Source: an uncultured Bacteroidales bacterium
GTDB lineage: Bacteria > Bacteroidota > Bacteroidia > Bacteroidales > UBA932
Direction: 5' to 3'
Length of the DNA: 64,000 nucleotides
Assembly: GCA_944326245.1 (NCBI GenBank)
Contig: CALVDF010000014.1
Coordinates: 1 to 64,000 of the forward strand
The position numbers and the translations under genes were made by a program. Each line of letters opens with the position of its first letter. The first letter of the stretch is position 1. This document shows, one piece after another, positions 8,518 through 17,210 of this stretch. The notes beneath the pieces are model-generated. The model was not told where the DNA came from. It was given only the letters and a program-made list of their open reading frames with translations, and did not search any database.

Positions 8518-9830
8518 GGACATCCTATGCAATAATAATCCAGACCTGCCGCTACAGGCTCTTCCGGATTGTAGATATTGCGTCCGTCCACGAGTATTCT
8601 GCCTTTCATGACACTGCGAAGACGGTTCCAGTCCGGTATACGGAACTGCTTCCACTCTGTCACCAATGCTACGGCATCTGCGCCCGAAGCTGCATCATAA
8701 ATATCAGAACAGTATGCAACAGCATCTCCGAATATTCCTCTGGCAGTATCCATGGCAACAGGATCGAAGACTCTGACGCTTGCCCCGGCATCGAGCAGCA
8801 TGGACACCGTCTCTATGGACGGAGCCTCACGCATATCATCGGTACAAGGCTTGAATGCCAGCCCCCACAGCGCTACGGTACTGCCGGCAAGTTTACCGTC
8901 CAAAGCCTGCTGAAGCTTGCGGAATACTATCTTCTTCTGCTCCCTGTTCACGTCCTCCACAGCAGAAATGATCTTCATGCTGTGACCGTAGGCCGCTGCA
9001 GTACTTATAAGCGCCTTGACATCCTTAGGGAAGCATGAGCCACCGTATCCGCAGCCAGGATAGAGGAATTTTGATCCGATGCGGCTGTCCGATGCCATCC
9101 CTGTACGGACCTTGCTTACATCCGCTCCTGTAAGTTCACAAAGTTCCGCCAGTTCATTCATGAAACTGATACGGGTGGCAAGCATGGCGTTGGAAGCGTA
9201 CTTGGTCATCTCCGCAGAAAGGATATCCATGAATATTACCCTGTAATTGTTCAGCAGAAAAGGCCTGTAAAGGGATGATATCAATGATTTTGCCCTTTCG
9301 TTTTCAATGCCTATCACGACACGGTCAGGAGTCATGAAATCCTTTATGGCCACTCCTTCCTTGAGAAATTCAGGATTTGAAGCTATATCGAAAGGAATGT
9401 CCTCTCCCCTCTCCCGAAGAACATCCTCTACCTTCTTTTTTACGCGGTAGCATGTTCCCACCGGGACTGTGCTTTTCATGACCAGAAGAGTATAACGGGA
9501 GATAAGACGTCCGAATTCGGCTGCCACTTCCATTACATGCGAGACATCGGCAGAACCGTCTTCTTCGGGTGGAGTACCTACGGCGATGAACACTATTTCC
9601 ACCCTGTCCATGCATTCGGACAGGGATGTCGCGAAATGCAGACGTCCGTCAGCGGCATTCTTGTCCACCAGATCCTGCAGGCCGTCCTCATAGATAGGCA
9701 GAATACCCTTGCGGAGATTGGCAATCTTTTGCGTGTCAACATCCACGCACCATACGTTTGCCCCCATCTCCGAGAAACAGGCACCCGAGACCAGGCCTAC
9801 ATATCCGCTTCCGACAACTGCAATGTCCAT
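8493..9830 (-). CDS. ugd: UDP-glucose 6-dehydrogenase
   Basis: Oxidises UDP-glucose to UDP-glucuronate with two NAD+, supplying precursors for surface polysaccharides. At 445 residues it has the normal length. The N-terminal Rossmann motif VGSGYVGLVSGACFSEMG, the central dimerisation helix and the catalytic cysteine region GCGYGGSCFPKD are all present. The gene starts 4 bases after the prfA stop, so both are probably on one transcript. Its 3' end overlaps the convergent LysE gene by 25 bases. Confidence 0.94.
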   Translation of the reverse strand: MDIAVVGSGYVGLVSGACFSEMGANVWCVDVDTQKIANLRKGILPIYEDGLQDLVDKNAADGRLHFATSLSECMDRVEIVFIAVGTPPEEDGSADVSHVMEVAAEFGRLISRYTLLVMKSTVPVGTCYRVKKKVEDVLRERGEDIPFDIASNPEFLKEGVAIKDFMTPDRVVIGIENERAKSLISSLYRPFLLNNYRVIFMDILSAEMTKYASNAMLATRISFMNELAELCELTGADVSKVRTGMASDSRIGSKFLYPGCGYGGSCFPKDVKALISTAAAYGHSMKIISAVEDVNREQKKIVFRKLQQALDGKLAGSTVALWGLAFKPCTDDMREAPSIETVSMLLDAGASVRVFDPVAMDTARGIFGDAVAYCSDIYDAASGADAVALVTEWKQFRIPDWNRLRSVMKGRILVDGRNIYNPEEPVAAGLDYYCIGCPHRTIRNL

Positions 9831-9834
9831 ACGG

Positions 9835-10917
9835 CTATTCTGCTGATTTCAGGCGCTCGGCATTCTCCGCTATCGTCAGCTGATCTATGAGTTCCTGAAT
9901 ATCCCCGTCCATAAAGACGGGCAGATTGTACATGGTATAGTTGATACGGTGATCTGTCACGCGTGACTGCGGATAGTTGTAGGTGCGGATCTTGGCGGAG
10001 CGGTCACCCGTGGAGACCATGGTCTTGCGCTTCTTGGACATCTCGTTGAGATATTTCTCATACTCCATGTTGTATATCCTGGTACGCAGCTCGGCAAGAG
10101 CCTTGTCGAAATTCTTGAGCTGGGACTTCTCGTCCTGGCACTGGACAACTATACCGGTCGGAATATGCGTCAGGCGTATGGCTGAATAAGTCGTATTCAC
10201 GGACTGGCCACCAGGACCTGACGAACAGAACGTATCCTTGCGGATGTCGTTCATGTTGATCTCCACATCGAACTCATCCGCCTCTGGCAGCACCACAACA
10301 GAGGCGGCTGAGGTATGGACACGTCCCTGGGTTTCGGTCTGCGGCACACGCTGTACACGGTGCACCCCGCTTTCATACTTGAGCGTCCCGTATACACCCT
10401 GGCCGGAAACTTTGAAGATTATTTCCTTATATCCACCTGCAGCACCTTCCGACTGGCTGTTGATCTCCAGCTTCCAGCCCTTGCGCTCGCAATATTTCGC
10501 ATACATGCGGAAAAGGTCTCCTGCAAAGATGGCCGCCTCGTCACCTCCTGTACCGCCGCGGATCTCCACTATAGCATTTTTCTCATCCTGAGGATCCTTG
10601 GGGATGAGCAGGAGCTTGATCTCCTCCTCCATGCCGGGCAGCTGCCCCTCTATTGAGGACACCTCCTCCTTGGCAAGTTCTCTCAGGTCCTCATCCTTTT
10701 CCTTGGAAAGGATATCCTTCGCACCTTCCAGATCCGAGACCATCTTTATGTACTTGTCTCCTGCAGCCACGATCGGCTCCAGCTCCTTGTACTCGCGGTT
10801 GAGCTGGATATACTTCTTCATGTCGGACATCACATCCGGGGCAGACAATTGGCCCGAGAGGTCCTCGTATTTTTTCTTAAGTTCCTGTAATTTTTCTGTT
10901 AACGGATATTCGCTCAT
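9835..10917 (-). CDS. prfA: Peptide chain release factor 1
   Basis: A 360-residue class I release factor that recognises UAA and UAG and triggers peptidyl-tRNA hydrolysis. The GGQ motif is in SSGPGGQSVNTTYSA. RF1-type rather than RF2-type identity is supported by the length and by the absence of the RF2 programmed frameshift. The reading frame continues upstream to 11007, but MSEYPLTEKL at 10917 fits the family start and lies below a -7 box. It forms a pair with ugd. Confidence 0.95.
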   Translation of the reverse strand: MSEYPLTEKLQELKKKYEDLSGQLSAPDVMSDMKKYIQLNREYKELEPIVAAGDKYIKMVSDLEGAKDILSKEKDEDLRELAKEEVSSIEGQLPGMEEEIKLLLIPKDPQDEKNAIVEIRGGTGGDEAAIFAGDLFRMYAKYCERKGWKLEINSQSEGAAGGYKEIIFKVSGQGVYGTLKYESGVHRVQRVPQTETQGRVHTSAASVVVLPEADEFDVEINMNDIRKDTFCSSGPGGQSVNTTYSAIRLTHIPTGIVVQCQDEKSQLKNFDKALAELRTRIYNMEYEKYLNEMSKKRKTMVSTGDRSAKIRTYNYPQSRVTDHRINYTMYNLPVFMDGDIQELIDQLTIAENAERLKSAE

Positions 10918-10938
10918 ACTGTATTTCAAAACAATTCG

Positions 10939-10946
10939 CAAATATA
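10939..10946 (-). promoter_or_regulatory. Possible prfA promoter (-7 box)
   Basis: The minus strand reads TATATTTG at 10939-10946, a perfect -7 box 22 bases before the prfA ATG and just after the hydrogenase terminator. No properly spaced TTTG is present, so the -33 element must be degenerate. Confidence 0.45.
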
Positions 10947-10950
10947 ACAT

Positions 10951-10997
10951 AAAAAAGACAAAGGCCGCGACTGAACCAGTATTTTCAATCACGGCCT
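10951..10997 (-). terminator. Intrinsic terminator of the hydrogenase operon
   Basis: On the minus strand a 13-bp stem with two G-U pairs (arms 10985-10997 and 10962-10974, 10-base loop) is followed by TTGTCTTTTTT. It lies 32 bases after the hydC stop. Confidence 0.82.
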
Positions 10998-11028
10998 GAC
11001 TTGTCAATCTACAGCATTCCGTACCTTC

Positions 11029-11505
11029 CTACTCGTACTGGGCCAGAATGTCTTTTATCATCTTGGGTTCCAGACGGCCGTAGACCTTCTCGTCCACGAG
11101 CATCACCGGGGCCAGACCGCAGGCACCCACGCAGCGCAGGCACTCCAGGGAGAACTTCCCGTCGGGGGTGACACCGCCCACGTCAATTTTGAGCTCCTTC
11201 TTGATCTCCTCCAGGACACCCTCCGCTCCGCGGACATAGCAGGCCGTGCCCATGCACACCGAGATGGAGTGACGGCCCTTGGGCTGCATGGTGAAGAAGG
11301 AGTAGAATGTAACCACTCCGTAGACTTTGGCCACGGGGATATGGAGGCAGCGGGCTATCTCGCGCTGCACCTCCTCGGGCAGATAGCCGAAGTGTCCCTG
11401 GGTCTTGTGCAGGACATTGATCAGCTCACCGGGAGAATTATGGAACTCGGCGCAGATCTCGGCGATCTTGTCTTTCTGACATTTGTTCAATTCTATCTTG
11501 TCCAT
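11029..11505 (-). CDS. hydC: NADH-dependent [FeFe] hydrogenase, NuoE-like subunit
   Basis: A 158-residue thioredoxin-like [2Fe-2S] protein of the NuoE/HydC family. The four cluster cysteines are in CMGTAC and CLRCVGAC, matching the C-x4-C and C-x3-C pattern. In electron-bifurcating hydrogenases this subunit passes electrons between the flavin subunit HydB and the rest of the complex. It is the last gene of the operon, 18 bases after hydA, and is followed by a terminator. Confidence 0.9.
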   Translation of the reverse strand: MDKIELNKCQKDKIAEICAEFHNSPGELINVLHKTQGHFGYLPEEVQREIARCLHIPVAKVYGVVTFYSFFTMQPKGRHSISVCMGTACYVRGAEGVLEEIKKELKIDVGGVTPDGKFSLECLRCVGACGLAPVMLVDEKVYGRLEPKMIKDILAQYE

Positions 11506-11523
11506 AACTGATGTCTCTAAGAA

Positions 11524-13284
11524 TTAATCGTGTTTGTCAAAGTAATGAGTATGCAGCAGGTGGTGGGCCTTCTCGCTGAGCGGCTTGCCGAGGAACTCCT
11601 CATACAGCTTGATGATGTAGGGATTCTCGTGCGACTTGCGGAGGACCTTGCCGGCGTCCTCGCGGTAGATGGCGTCCATGCGGGCCTTGATCACACTGCT
11701 GTCCCCGTGATGGAAGGGCTGGCCGGCACCGCCGATGCAGCCTCCGGGGCAGGCCATGATCTCGATCGCATGGAAATTGTACATGCCGGCACGGATACCG
11801 TCGAGCAACTTGCGGGCATTGCCCAGGGTGTGGGCGATACCGATGTTTACGGGCAGTCCGTCGAAATCGATGGTGGCGTGACGGATGCCCTCGAGGCCGC
11901 GCAGCTCGTTGAAGTCTATGCGCTCCAGTTTCTTGCCGGTATGCAGCTCGTATGCGGTACGGACTGCGGCCTCAATCACTCCTCCGGTGGCTCCGAAGAT
12001 GACTGCCGCTCCGGTGGACTCGCCCAGAGGAGCATCGAAGTCCTCGTCGGGAAGCGAGAGGAAGTCGATATTGGCGGACTTGATCAGGGATGCGAGCTCG
12101 CGGGTGGAGATGGAATAGTCCACATCAGGATTTCCGTCCACCTTGAACTCGTCCCTCTGGCACTCGTATTTCTTCGCCAGACACGGCATTACCGACACTA
12201 CCACGAGGTCCTTGCGGTCCACTCCGATCTTGTCGGCGAAATAGCTCTTGGCGATGGCTCCGAACATCTGCTGGGGAGACTTCGCGGATGAAGGCACGTC
12301 CAGCATGTCGGGATAGTTGTGCTCGAAGAAATTGACCCAGGCCGGGCAGCAGGATGTCAGTATAGGCAGTTTCACATCCTTGTCACCCTTCAGATAACGT
12401 CCCAGACGGTCCAGAAGCTCGGAGCCCTCCTCCATGATGGTGAGGTCAGCGGCAAAGTCAGTGTCGAAGACCTCGTCAAAACCGAGGCGGCGCAGGGCGG
12501 CCACCATCTTGCCTGTAACCAGGGTGCCGGGCTCCATGCCGAACTCCTCTCCGAGGGCAGCGCGTACCGCGGGAGCTGTCTGCACGATGACCTTCTTGGC
12601 AGGGTCCATCAGGGCCTGAATAATCTTTCCGGTGTTGTCCACCTCGGTCAGGGCTCCGGTGGGGCAGACTGCAACGCACTGGCCGCAGAAGGTACAGTTG
12701 CTGTCCACCAGCCTCTGCTCGAAGGCGGGAGCGACCACAGCCATGAAGCCGCGGTTCACGGCGCTCAGGGCGCCCACGCTCTGCACGTCGTTGCACATGG
12801 TCTCACAGCGGCGGCACATCACGCATTTGTCCATATCCCTCTTGAGGGAAGGCGAAGTGTCTTTCTTATAGGTGGATACTGCCGCATTCTCCACGGAATG
12901 TATCTCCCTGATACCCAGACGGGCGGCCAGGTCCTGCAGTTCGCAGCAGCCGTTCTTGGGGCAGATGAGGCAGTCCTTGGGATGATCCGAGAGAATCAGC
13001 TCAAGGACTGTCCTGCGGGCGTTGATGACTCTCATAGTGTGGGTGTGCACCACCATTCCGGGAGTGCAGACCGTCGAGCAGGAGGGGGCCAGGTTCCTGC
13101 GGCCCTCAACCTCCACCACGCAGATGCGGCAGCCGCCCGGACGGTTCTCTACTCCGAGGTTATCCAGTTTCATGTAGCAGAGAGCCGGGATGTCTATTCC
13201 CATCTGCCTGGCAGCCTGGAATATCGTCGTCCCGTTTTCAACCTCGACCTCTCTGTTGTCTATAGTAAGTTTAATTTTATCCAT
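11524..13284 (-). CDS. hydA: [FeFe] hydrogenase catalytic subunit, NADH/ferredoxin-bifurcating type
   Basis: The H2-producing subunit, 586 residues, cytoplasmic. Order: N-terminal [2Fe-2S] domain (cysteines 36-73), a His/Cys [4Fe-4S] site (H101, C105, C108, then CC at 113-114), two [4Fe-4S] clusters (C154 to C208), then the H-cluster domain. All three H-cluster motifs are intact: TSCCPAW with both cysteines (C312/C313), MPCLAKKYE (C368) and MACPGGCIGGAGQP (C512/C516). With HydB and HydC it should couple NADH and reduced ferredoxin oxidation to H2 evolution (group A3). The C-terminal segment of about 50 residues is ordinary. Base composition here is visibly more G+C-rich than in the flanking genes, as often seen in highly expressed genes. 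Confidence 0.93.
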   Translation of the reverse strand: MDKIKLTIDNREVEVENGTTIFQAARQMGIDIPALCYMKLDNLGVENRPGGCRICVVEVEGRRNLAPSCSTVCTPGMVVHTHTMRVINARRTVLELILSDHPKDCLICPKNGCCELQDLAARLGIREIHSVENAAVSTYKKDTSPSLKRDMDKCVMCRRCETMCNDVQSVGALSAVNRGFMAVVAPAFEQRLVDSNCTFCGQCVAVCPTGALTEVDNTGKIIQALMDPAKKVIVQTAPAVRAALGEEFGMEPGTLVTGKMVAALRRLGFDEVFDTDFAADLTIMEEGSELLDRLGRYLKGDKDVKLPILTSCCPAWVNFFEHNYPDMLDVPSSAKSPQQMFGAIAKSYFADKIGVDRKDLVVVSVMPCLAKKYECQRDEFKVDGNPDVDYSISTRELASLIKSANIDFLSLPDEDFDAPLGESTGAAVIFGATGGVIEAAVRTAYELHTGKKLERIDFNELRGLEGIRHATIDFDGLPVNIGIAHTLGNARKLLDGIRAGMYNFHAIEIMACPGGCIGGAGQPFHHGDSSVIKARMDAIYREDAGKVLRKSHENPYIIKLYEEFLGKPLSEKAHHLLHTHYFDKHD

Positions 13285-13295
13285 CTCAGTTACGA

Positions 13296-15086
13296 TTATT
13301 GAACGGTTACCGCATTGAATTTACATTTCTCGAGACATGCACCGCAGCGGATACACTTCTCCGTGTCGATGACATGAGCCTGCTTGACCTCGCCCTTGAT
13401 GGCTCCGGCGGGACATGCCCTGGCGCAGGCAGTACAGCCCTTGCACCGGTCGGGATCGATGGCGTAGACCCTGAGGGCGCGGCACTTGTGAGCGGGACAG
13501 CGTTTGTCCACGATGTGGGCCACGTACTCGTCGTAGAAGTTGTCGATGGTCGAGAGCACGGGATTGGGGGATGTCTGGCCGAGACCGCAGAGAGCGGTGT
13601 CCTTGATGACCTTGCTGAGGTTCTTGAGGTAGTCCAGATCCTCCATAGTACCCTTGCCCTTGGTGATCTTGTCGAGAATCTCCTCCAGGCGCTTGTTGCC
13701 GATACGGCAGGGGGCGCACTTTCCGCAGGACTCGTCCACGGTGAACTGGAGGTAGAACTTGGCCACGGACACCATGCAGTCGTCCTCGTCCATGACGATC
13801 ATACCACCCGAGCCCATCATCGAGCCGGCGGCGGTAAGGTTATCGTAATCTATAGGTGTGTCGAGATGTTTCTTGGTAAGGCAGCCGCCGGAGGGGCCTC
13901 CTGTCTGGACGGCCTTGAACTCCTTGCCGCCCTTGATACCGCCTCCGATGTCGTAGATGACCTCGCGGAGGGTCGTACCCATGGGCACCTCGATGAGGCC
14001 CACGTTGTTGATCTTACCAGCCAGGGCGAACACCTTGGTTCCCTTGGACTTCTCGGTACCGATGGAAGCGAACCACTCGGGACCCTTGAGGAAGATTACG
14101 GGGATGTTGGCGAAGGTCTCCACGTTGTTGACGTTGGTGGGCTTGCCGAGATAACCGCTGACTGCGGGGAACGGAGGCTTCACGGTAGGCTCGCCCCTCT
14201 TGCCCTCCATCGAGTGGATGAGGGCAGTCTCCTCACCGCAGACGAAGGCTCCGGCTCCGTAACGGATCTCTATGTCGAAATTGAATCCCGAGCCGAGGAT
14301 ATCGTCTCCCAGCAGACCGTAGTCGCGGGCCTGCTTCATGGCTATCTGAAGACGCTTCACGGCCAGGGGATACTCGGCGCGGATGTACACCAGACCCTTG
14401 GAGGCTCCTATACAATAGCCGCAGATAGCCATGGCTTCGATTACCGAGTTGGGGTCGCTCTCGAGGATGGAGCGGTCCATGAACGCGCCGGGGTCGCCCT
14501 CGTCGGCGTTGCAGACCACGTATTTCTCCTTGCCGGGGCTCTTGGAGGCTATCTCCCACTTGAGACCGGTGGGGAATCCTCCGCCGCCGCGTCCTCTCAG
14601 ACCGGACTTCTTGACGGTCTCGATGGCCTCCTGGGGAGTGCCCTGGAGCACCTTGGCCAGAGCCTCGTAACCGTCGCGGGCTATATACTCGTCTATATTC
14701 TCGGGATTGATGAAACCGCAATTGCGCAGAGCGATACGGAGCTGCTTCTGATAGAAGCCCATGTGCTTCGAGTCGCTGATATGCTTCCGGGTGTCGGGGT
14801 CCTCGTAGAGCAGACGGGTGACCTTGCGGCCCTTGACCACATGCTCCTTGACGATCTCCTCGGCGTCCTCAGGCTTCACATTGGTGTAGAAAGTGTTGTC
14901 GGGAATCACCTTCACGATGGGACCCTGCTCGCAGAAACCGAAGCAGCCCGTCACCACCACCTGCACGTCATTGTCCATCCCCGCGGCGGCGATCTCCTCC
15001 CTCAGCCTCTCGACGATCCTCACGCTCTCGGACGCACGGCAGCCCGTACCTCCGCAGCACAGTAAACTCATTTTGTAGTTGGGCAT
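13296..15086 (-). CDS. hydB: NADH-dependent [FeFe] hydrogenase, NuoF-like flavoprotein subunit
   Basis: A 596-residue NuoF-type subunit that binds NAD(H) and FMN. An N-terminal [2Fe-2S] thioredoxin-like domain begins LLCCGGTGC. The FMN/NADH region contains GLRGRGGGGFPTGLKWE and NADEGDPGAF. The NuoF [4Fe-4S] motif ESCGKCAPCR follows, and the C-terminus adds two ferredoxin clusters (CKGCTACARACP and CIRCGACLEKC). This layout is that of HydB in trimeric bifurcating hydrogenases. A second possible start is the ATG five codons later. It lies between the [2Fe-2S] protein gene (6-base gap) and hydA (11-base gap). Confidence 0.93.
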   Translation of the reverse strand: MPNYKMSLLCCGGTGCRASESVRIVERLREEIAAAGMDNDVQVVVTGCFGFCEQGPIVKVIPDNTFYTNVKPEDAEEIVKEHVVKGRKVTRLLYEDPDTRKHISDSKHMGFYQKQLRIALRNCGFINPENIDEYIARDGYEALAKVLQGTPQEAIETVKKSGLRGRGGGGFPTGLKWEIASKSPGKEKYVVCNADEGDPGAFMDRSILESDPNSVIEAMAICGYCIGASKGLVYIRAEYPLAVKRLQIAMKQARDYGLLGDDILGSGFNFDIEIRYGAGAFVCGEETALIHSMEGKRGEPTVKPPFPAVSGYLGKPTNVNNVETFANIPVIFLKGPEWFASIGTEKSKGTKVFALAGKINNVGLIEVPMGTTLREVIYDIGGGIKGGKEFKAVQTGGPSGGCLTKKHLDTPIDYDNLTAAGSMMGSGGMIVMDEDDCMVSVAKFYLQFTVDESCGKCAPCRIGNKRLEEILDKITKGKGTMEDLDYLKNLSKVIKDTALCGLGQTSPNPVLSTIDNFYDEYVAHIVDKRCPAHKCRALRVYAIDPDRCKGCTACARACPAGAIKGEVKQAHVIDTEKCIRCGACLEKCKFNAVTVQ

Positions 15087-15092
15087 GGCAGG

Positions 15093-15491
15093 CTAATTTT
15101 TTTCGATTGTTTGATAATTGACTGGCAGAATACCGTCCACGAGTTCTCCGTGGAGGACATATTTGTCGACAATTTCCATTGCCTTGTCAGTATCGACGTG
15201 TCCGAAGACGACAGGATCCTCACCGGGACGCTTTACTTCGATAGTGGGCTCGGCATAGCAGTATCCCATGCATCCGCCCTGTGTTACTATTACCGGCAGC
15301 TTTTCTTTCTCGACACGGTCGATGATTGCATTCATCACCACGCGTGCTCCTGCCGCGATTCCGCAGGTGGCCATGGCTACCCGGATCTGGACGAGCTTCT
15401 CGGGGTTGTTGCTCTTCTCCCGGATATCCATCTGACTTTCAAGTCTGGCCTTCATTTGACGCAATTCGTCAAGAGACTTAATTTTACTCAT
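15093..15491 (-). CDS. [2Fe-2S] thioredoxin-like ferredoxin of the hydrogenase operon
   Basis: A 132-residue protein related to the ferredoxin half of NuoE. It shows ATCGIAAGARVV and GGCMGYCYAEP. Only three cysteines are visible where this fold usually offers four, so the cluster may have a non-cysteine ligand or be handled differently. It is the first gene behind the internal promoter at 15525-15556 and precedes hydB. The likely role is electron transfer in the HydABC complex or with its signalling partner; the place in the complex is inferred from context. Confidence 0.82.
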   Translation of the reverse strand: MSKIKSLDELRQMKARLESQMDIREKSNNPEKLVQIRVAMATCGIAAGARVVMNAIIDRVEKEKLPVIVTQGGCMGYCYAEPTIEVKRPGEDPVVFGHVDTDKAMEIVDKYVLHGELVDGILPVNYQTIEKN

Positions 15492-15524
15492 ATAGTTTGG
15501 TTAATAATTTAGTGTTGATGTATG

Positions 15525-15556
15525 CAAAATTATGAAAATATTTAAGAGTTCACAAT
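15525..15556 (-). promoter_or_regulatory. Internal promoter before the hydrogenase structural genes
   Basis: In the 50-base gap before the [2Fe-2S] gene, extending into the end of the upstream gene, the minus strand has ATTG (15553-15556), 20 bases, then TAATTTTG (15525-15532). The -7 box is exact and the -33 box has one mismatch. The start is expected near 15520, about 30 bases before the ATG. It would let the hydrogenase subunits be expressed apart from the upstream sensory genes. Confidence 0.5.
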
Positions 15557-16087
15557 CTCTTCAATATTTTCTTTAATCATTTCCTCTATATTTTTGACAA
15601 TTGTTAAATTTTTCATTGCCCCTTTCCCGAATATTTCCCTTACATCTGCCGTATCGAATGCATACTCCTGTCCCGCGTAGCGGTAAACCAGACAAAAATC
15701 AATGTCGGGATTTGATGAGGCCGTAATCATCAGGGCATTGGCCACATCCCCGAGGGGAGGACGGTCTATGTTGGTATATCCGAACGTAGCTGTAACTTCC
15801 GTTCCCAGTCCAGGTTCGGAAACAATCCGCACCCCTCCCCCGCTCTGCTCTGCTGTCTGCTTCAAAAGCGGGATGCCCATACCTACCTTACGGGTAGTAC
15901 GGGAAGTAAAAAAGGGATCTGCAAGGCGGCTTACCTGCTCGGAAGTCATTCCTCTTCCGTTGTCACCGATAATCACCGTAAGCAGATCCGAGGCGGGATC
16001 CTCGTCTACAGTCAGGCTTATCCGGGTAGCACCGGCACTGATGGAATTCTGGATTATGTCCAGAATATGCATGGAAAGGTCATTCAT
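15542..16087 (-). CDS. Histidine-kinase-like ATPase (HATPase) protein of the HydS cluster
   Basis: A 181-residue protein. Its first two thirds form a GHKL ATPase: the N box lies around DIIQNSISAGA, the G1 box is DNGRGM, and the G2 region contains GMGIPLLKQTAEQSGG. There is no histidine-phosphorylation domain, transmembrane segment or PAS domain. About 60 C-terminal residues (IDFCLVYRYAGQEYAFDTADV onward) are outside the known fold. The open frame continues upstream to 16186, but the ATG at 16087 gives the usual start of the family. Genes of this kind accompany HydS-type hydrogenases in anaerobes; the protein may phosphorylate or bind a partner. Confidence 0.8.
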   Translation of the reverse strand: MNDLSMHILDIIQNSISAGATRISLTVDEDPASDLLTVIIGDNGRGMTSEQVSRLADPFFTSRTTRKVGMGIPLLKQTAEQSGGGVRIVSEPGLGTEVTATFGYTNIDRPPLGDVANALMITASSNPDIDFCLVYRYAGQEYAFDTADVREIFGKGAMKNLTIVKNIEEMIKENIEEIVNS

Positions 16088-16116
16088 TTCAGGTAAGATT
16101 AAAGGTTTAAAACTCG

Positions 16117-16863
16117 TTATTGCAGTGCAACGCGACGGCCGTCTTCGCAATGCAGGGCCTTCCTTATTTCTGCAAAGGAACGGCATGGCATCTCAAGCCA
16201 TGTGGCGGCCCGGCAAAAGTCCTCAGGATAATGGGCATCGGACGAACGGACAAACGAAGGATTGTGGCGCTGCAGATAAGAAGCACCCGCAAGCAGCCTG
16301 TTCAGGTCACAGCGGGCCGAGATTTCCAACGCATCAAACGGGAGGTCTGGAGGCACGAATCCCAATTGAGAGATTATGGAGTTCTGCGGCTTGTCGATAT
16401 GGGCAGGAATGAAAATACCACCTATCGACCCGACGAACGCAGCAACCTCCCCTATGCTTCTGTCTATGGCAGAAATCAGCAGGTAAGGTGCCTCATATAT
16501 CACTTCCTCTGCCCCGTTGACAGCCAGCTGATATCCGAAGACGTCTTCATCATTGGGTATTTTGGGAAGATTGGCGTCCAGAAAGTTCTGGAGAGCGTCA
16601 AGACTGTCGTCGCTGTCCGCAAATGCCAGACAATGCACTTCTTCCCTGGTAGTGATCTCAGCCCCGCAGAGGATATAAGGCTCTCCTCCACCTACCATCC
16701 TCCTTATTTCCCGTCCCTGTACAGTAGTGTTATGGTCTGTGATACCGATGATGTCGTATCCCTTTTCCAGAGCCGTGCGCACAATGAATGCAGGTGTCAT
16801 CTCTATGTCCCCGCACGGAGACAGCAGAGTATGGCAATGCGTATCGGCTCTGAAACGGTTCAT
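16117..16863 (-). CDS. PHP-domain metal-dependent hydrolase of the HydS cluster
   Basis: A 248-residue PHP-superfamily protein. Metal-binding motifs in order: DTHCH at residues 8-12, ITDHN, and SSDAHYPED near the C-terminus; GCGAEIT-like CGAEITT supplies another conserved turn. Family members are phosphoesterases, including nucleases and histidinol phosphatase. The substrate here is unknown. It begins 4 bases after the DRTGG gene, so tight co-expression with the signalling set is likely. Confidence 0.85.
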   Translation of the reverse strand: MNRFRADTHCHTLLSPCGDIEMTPAFIVRTALEKGYDIIGITDHNTTVQGREIRRMVGGGEPYILCGAEITTREEVHCLAFADSDDSLDALQNFLDANLPKIPNDEDVFGYQLAVNGAEEVIYEAPYLLISAIDRSIGEVAAFVGSIGGIFIPAHIDKPQNSIISQLGFVPPDLPFDALEISARCDLNRLLAGASYLQRHNPSFVRSSDAHYPEDFCRAATWLEMPCRSFAEIRKALHCEDGRRVALQ

Positions 16864-16867
16864 GGCA

Positions 16868-17206
16868 TCAGAGTCTGTTCAGCAGGTTGTATATCTGTCC
16901 GGCAAGTTCGAAAGTCTGCTCCCTGGATCCCAGAATGGGTATCCCTTCTTCGTCTGACACCTCGCGGGCATCCTCCTCCGGCTCGAAACCTTTTACTATT
17001 ATTACCGCCGCCAGCTCCTTGAGCGTGGCTATGGCCATTACGTTCTTGTGGGTCTGCAACGTCACCCACACAGCCCCATCCTTGGCGAATCCCATAACAT
17101 CGGAGAGCAGGTCCGAGACATACCCTCCTGTCACTTCCCGGTCCAGACCGGCAGCACCTGAAAAAACCTTAAGATTTAGCTTTTCCGCTATTTCCCTTAC
17201 AGTCAT
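16868..17206 (-). CDS. DRTGG-domain protein (second copy)
   Basis: A 112-residue protein consisting of little more than one DRTGG domain, a fold that elsewhere sits next to CBS domains or phosphotransacetylase and is thought to bind ligands. The characteristic VTGGYVSDLLSDVMG segment lies near residues 25-40. The frame is open to 17290, but the ATG at 17206 begins MTVREIAEKL as in relatives and lies 4 bases after the hydS stop. It is a diverged relative of the DRTGG protein at 18996-19340, so the cluster carries two. Confidence 0.85.
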   Translation of the reverse strand: MTVREIAEKLNLKVFSGAAGLDREVTGGYVSDLLSDVMGFAKDGAVWVTLQTHKNVMAIATLKELAAVIIVKGFEPEEDAREVSDEEGIPILGSREQTFELAGQIYNLLNRL

Positions 17207-17210
17207 GATT

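Noticed and set aside
11530..12291. A 253-codon open frame opposite hydA
   Set aside because: It is a shadow of the [FeFe] hydrogenase gene with no features of its own.
13299..15065. A 588-codon open frame antisense to hydB
   Set aside because: It lies wholly opposite an unmistakable hydB; the long frame is a by-product of G+C-rich codon choice, and its translation shows no domain and an odd Gly/Leu/His-rich composition.
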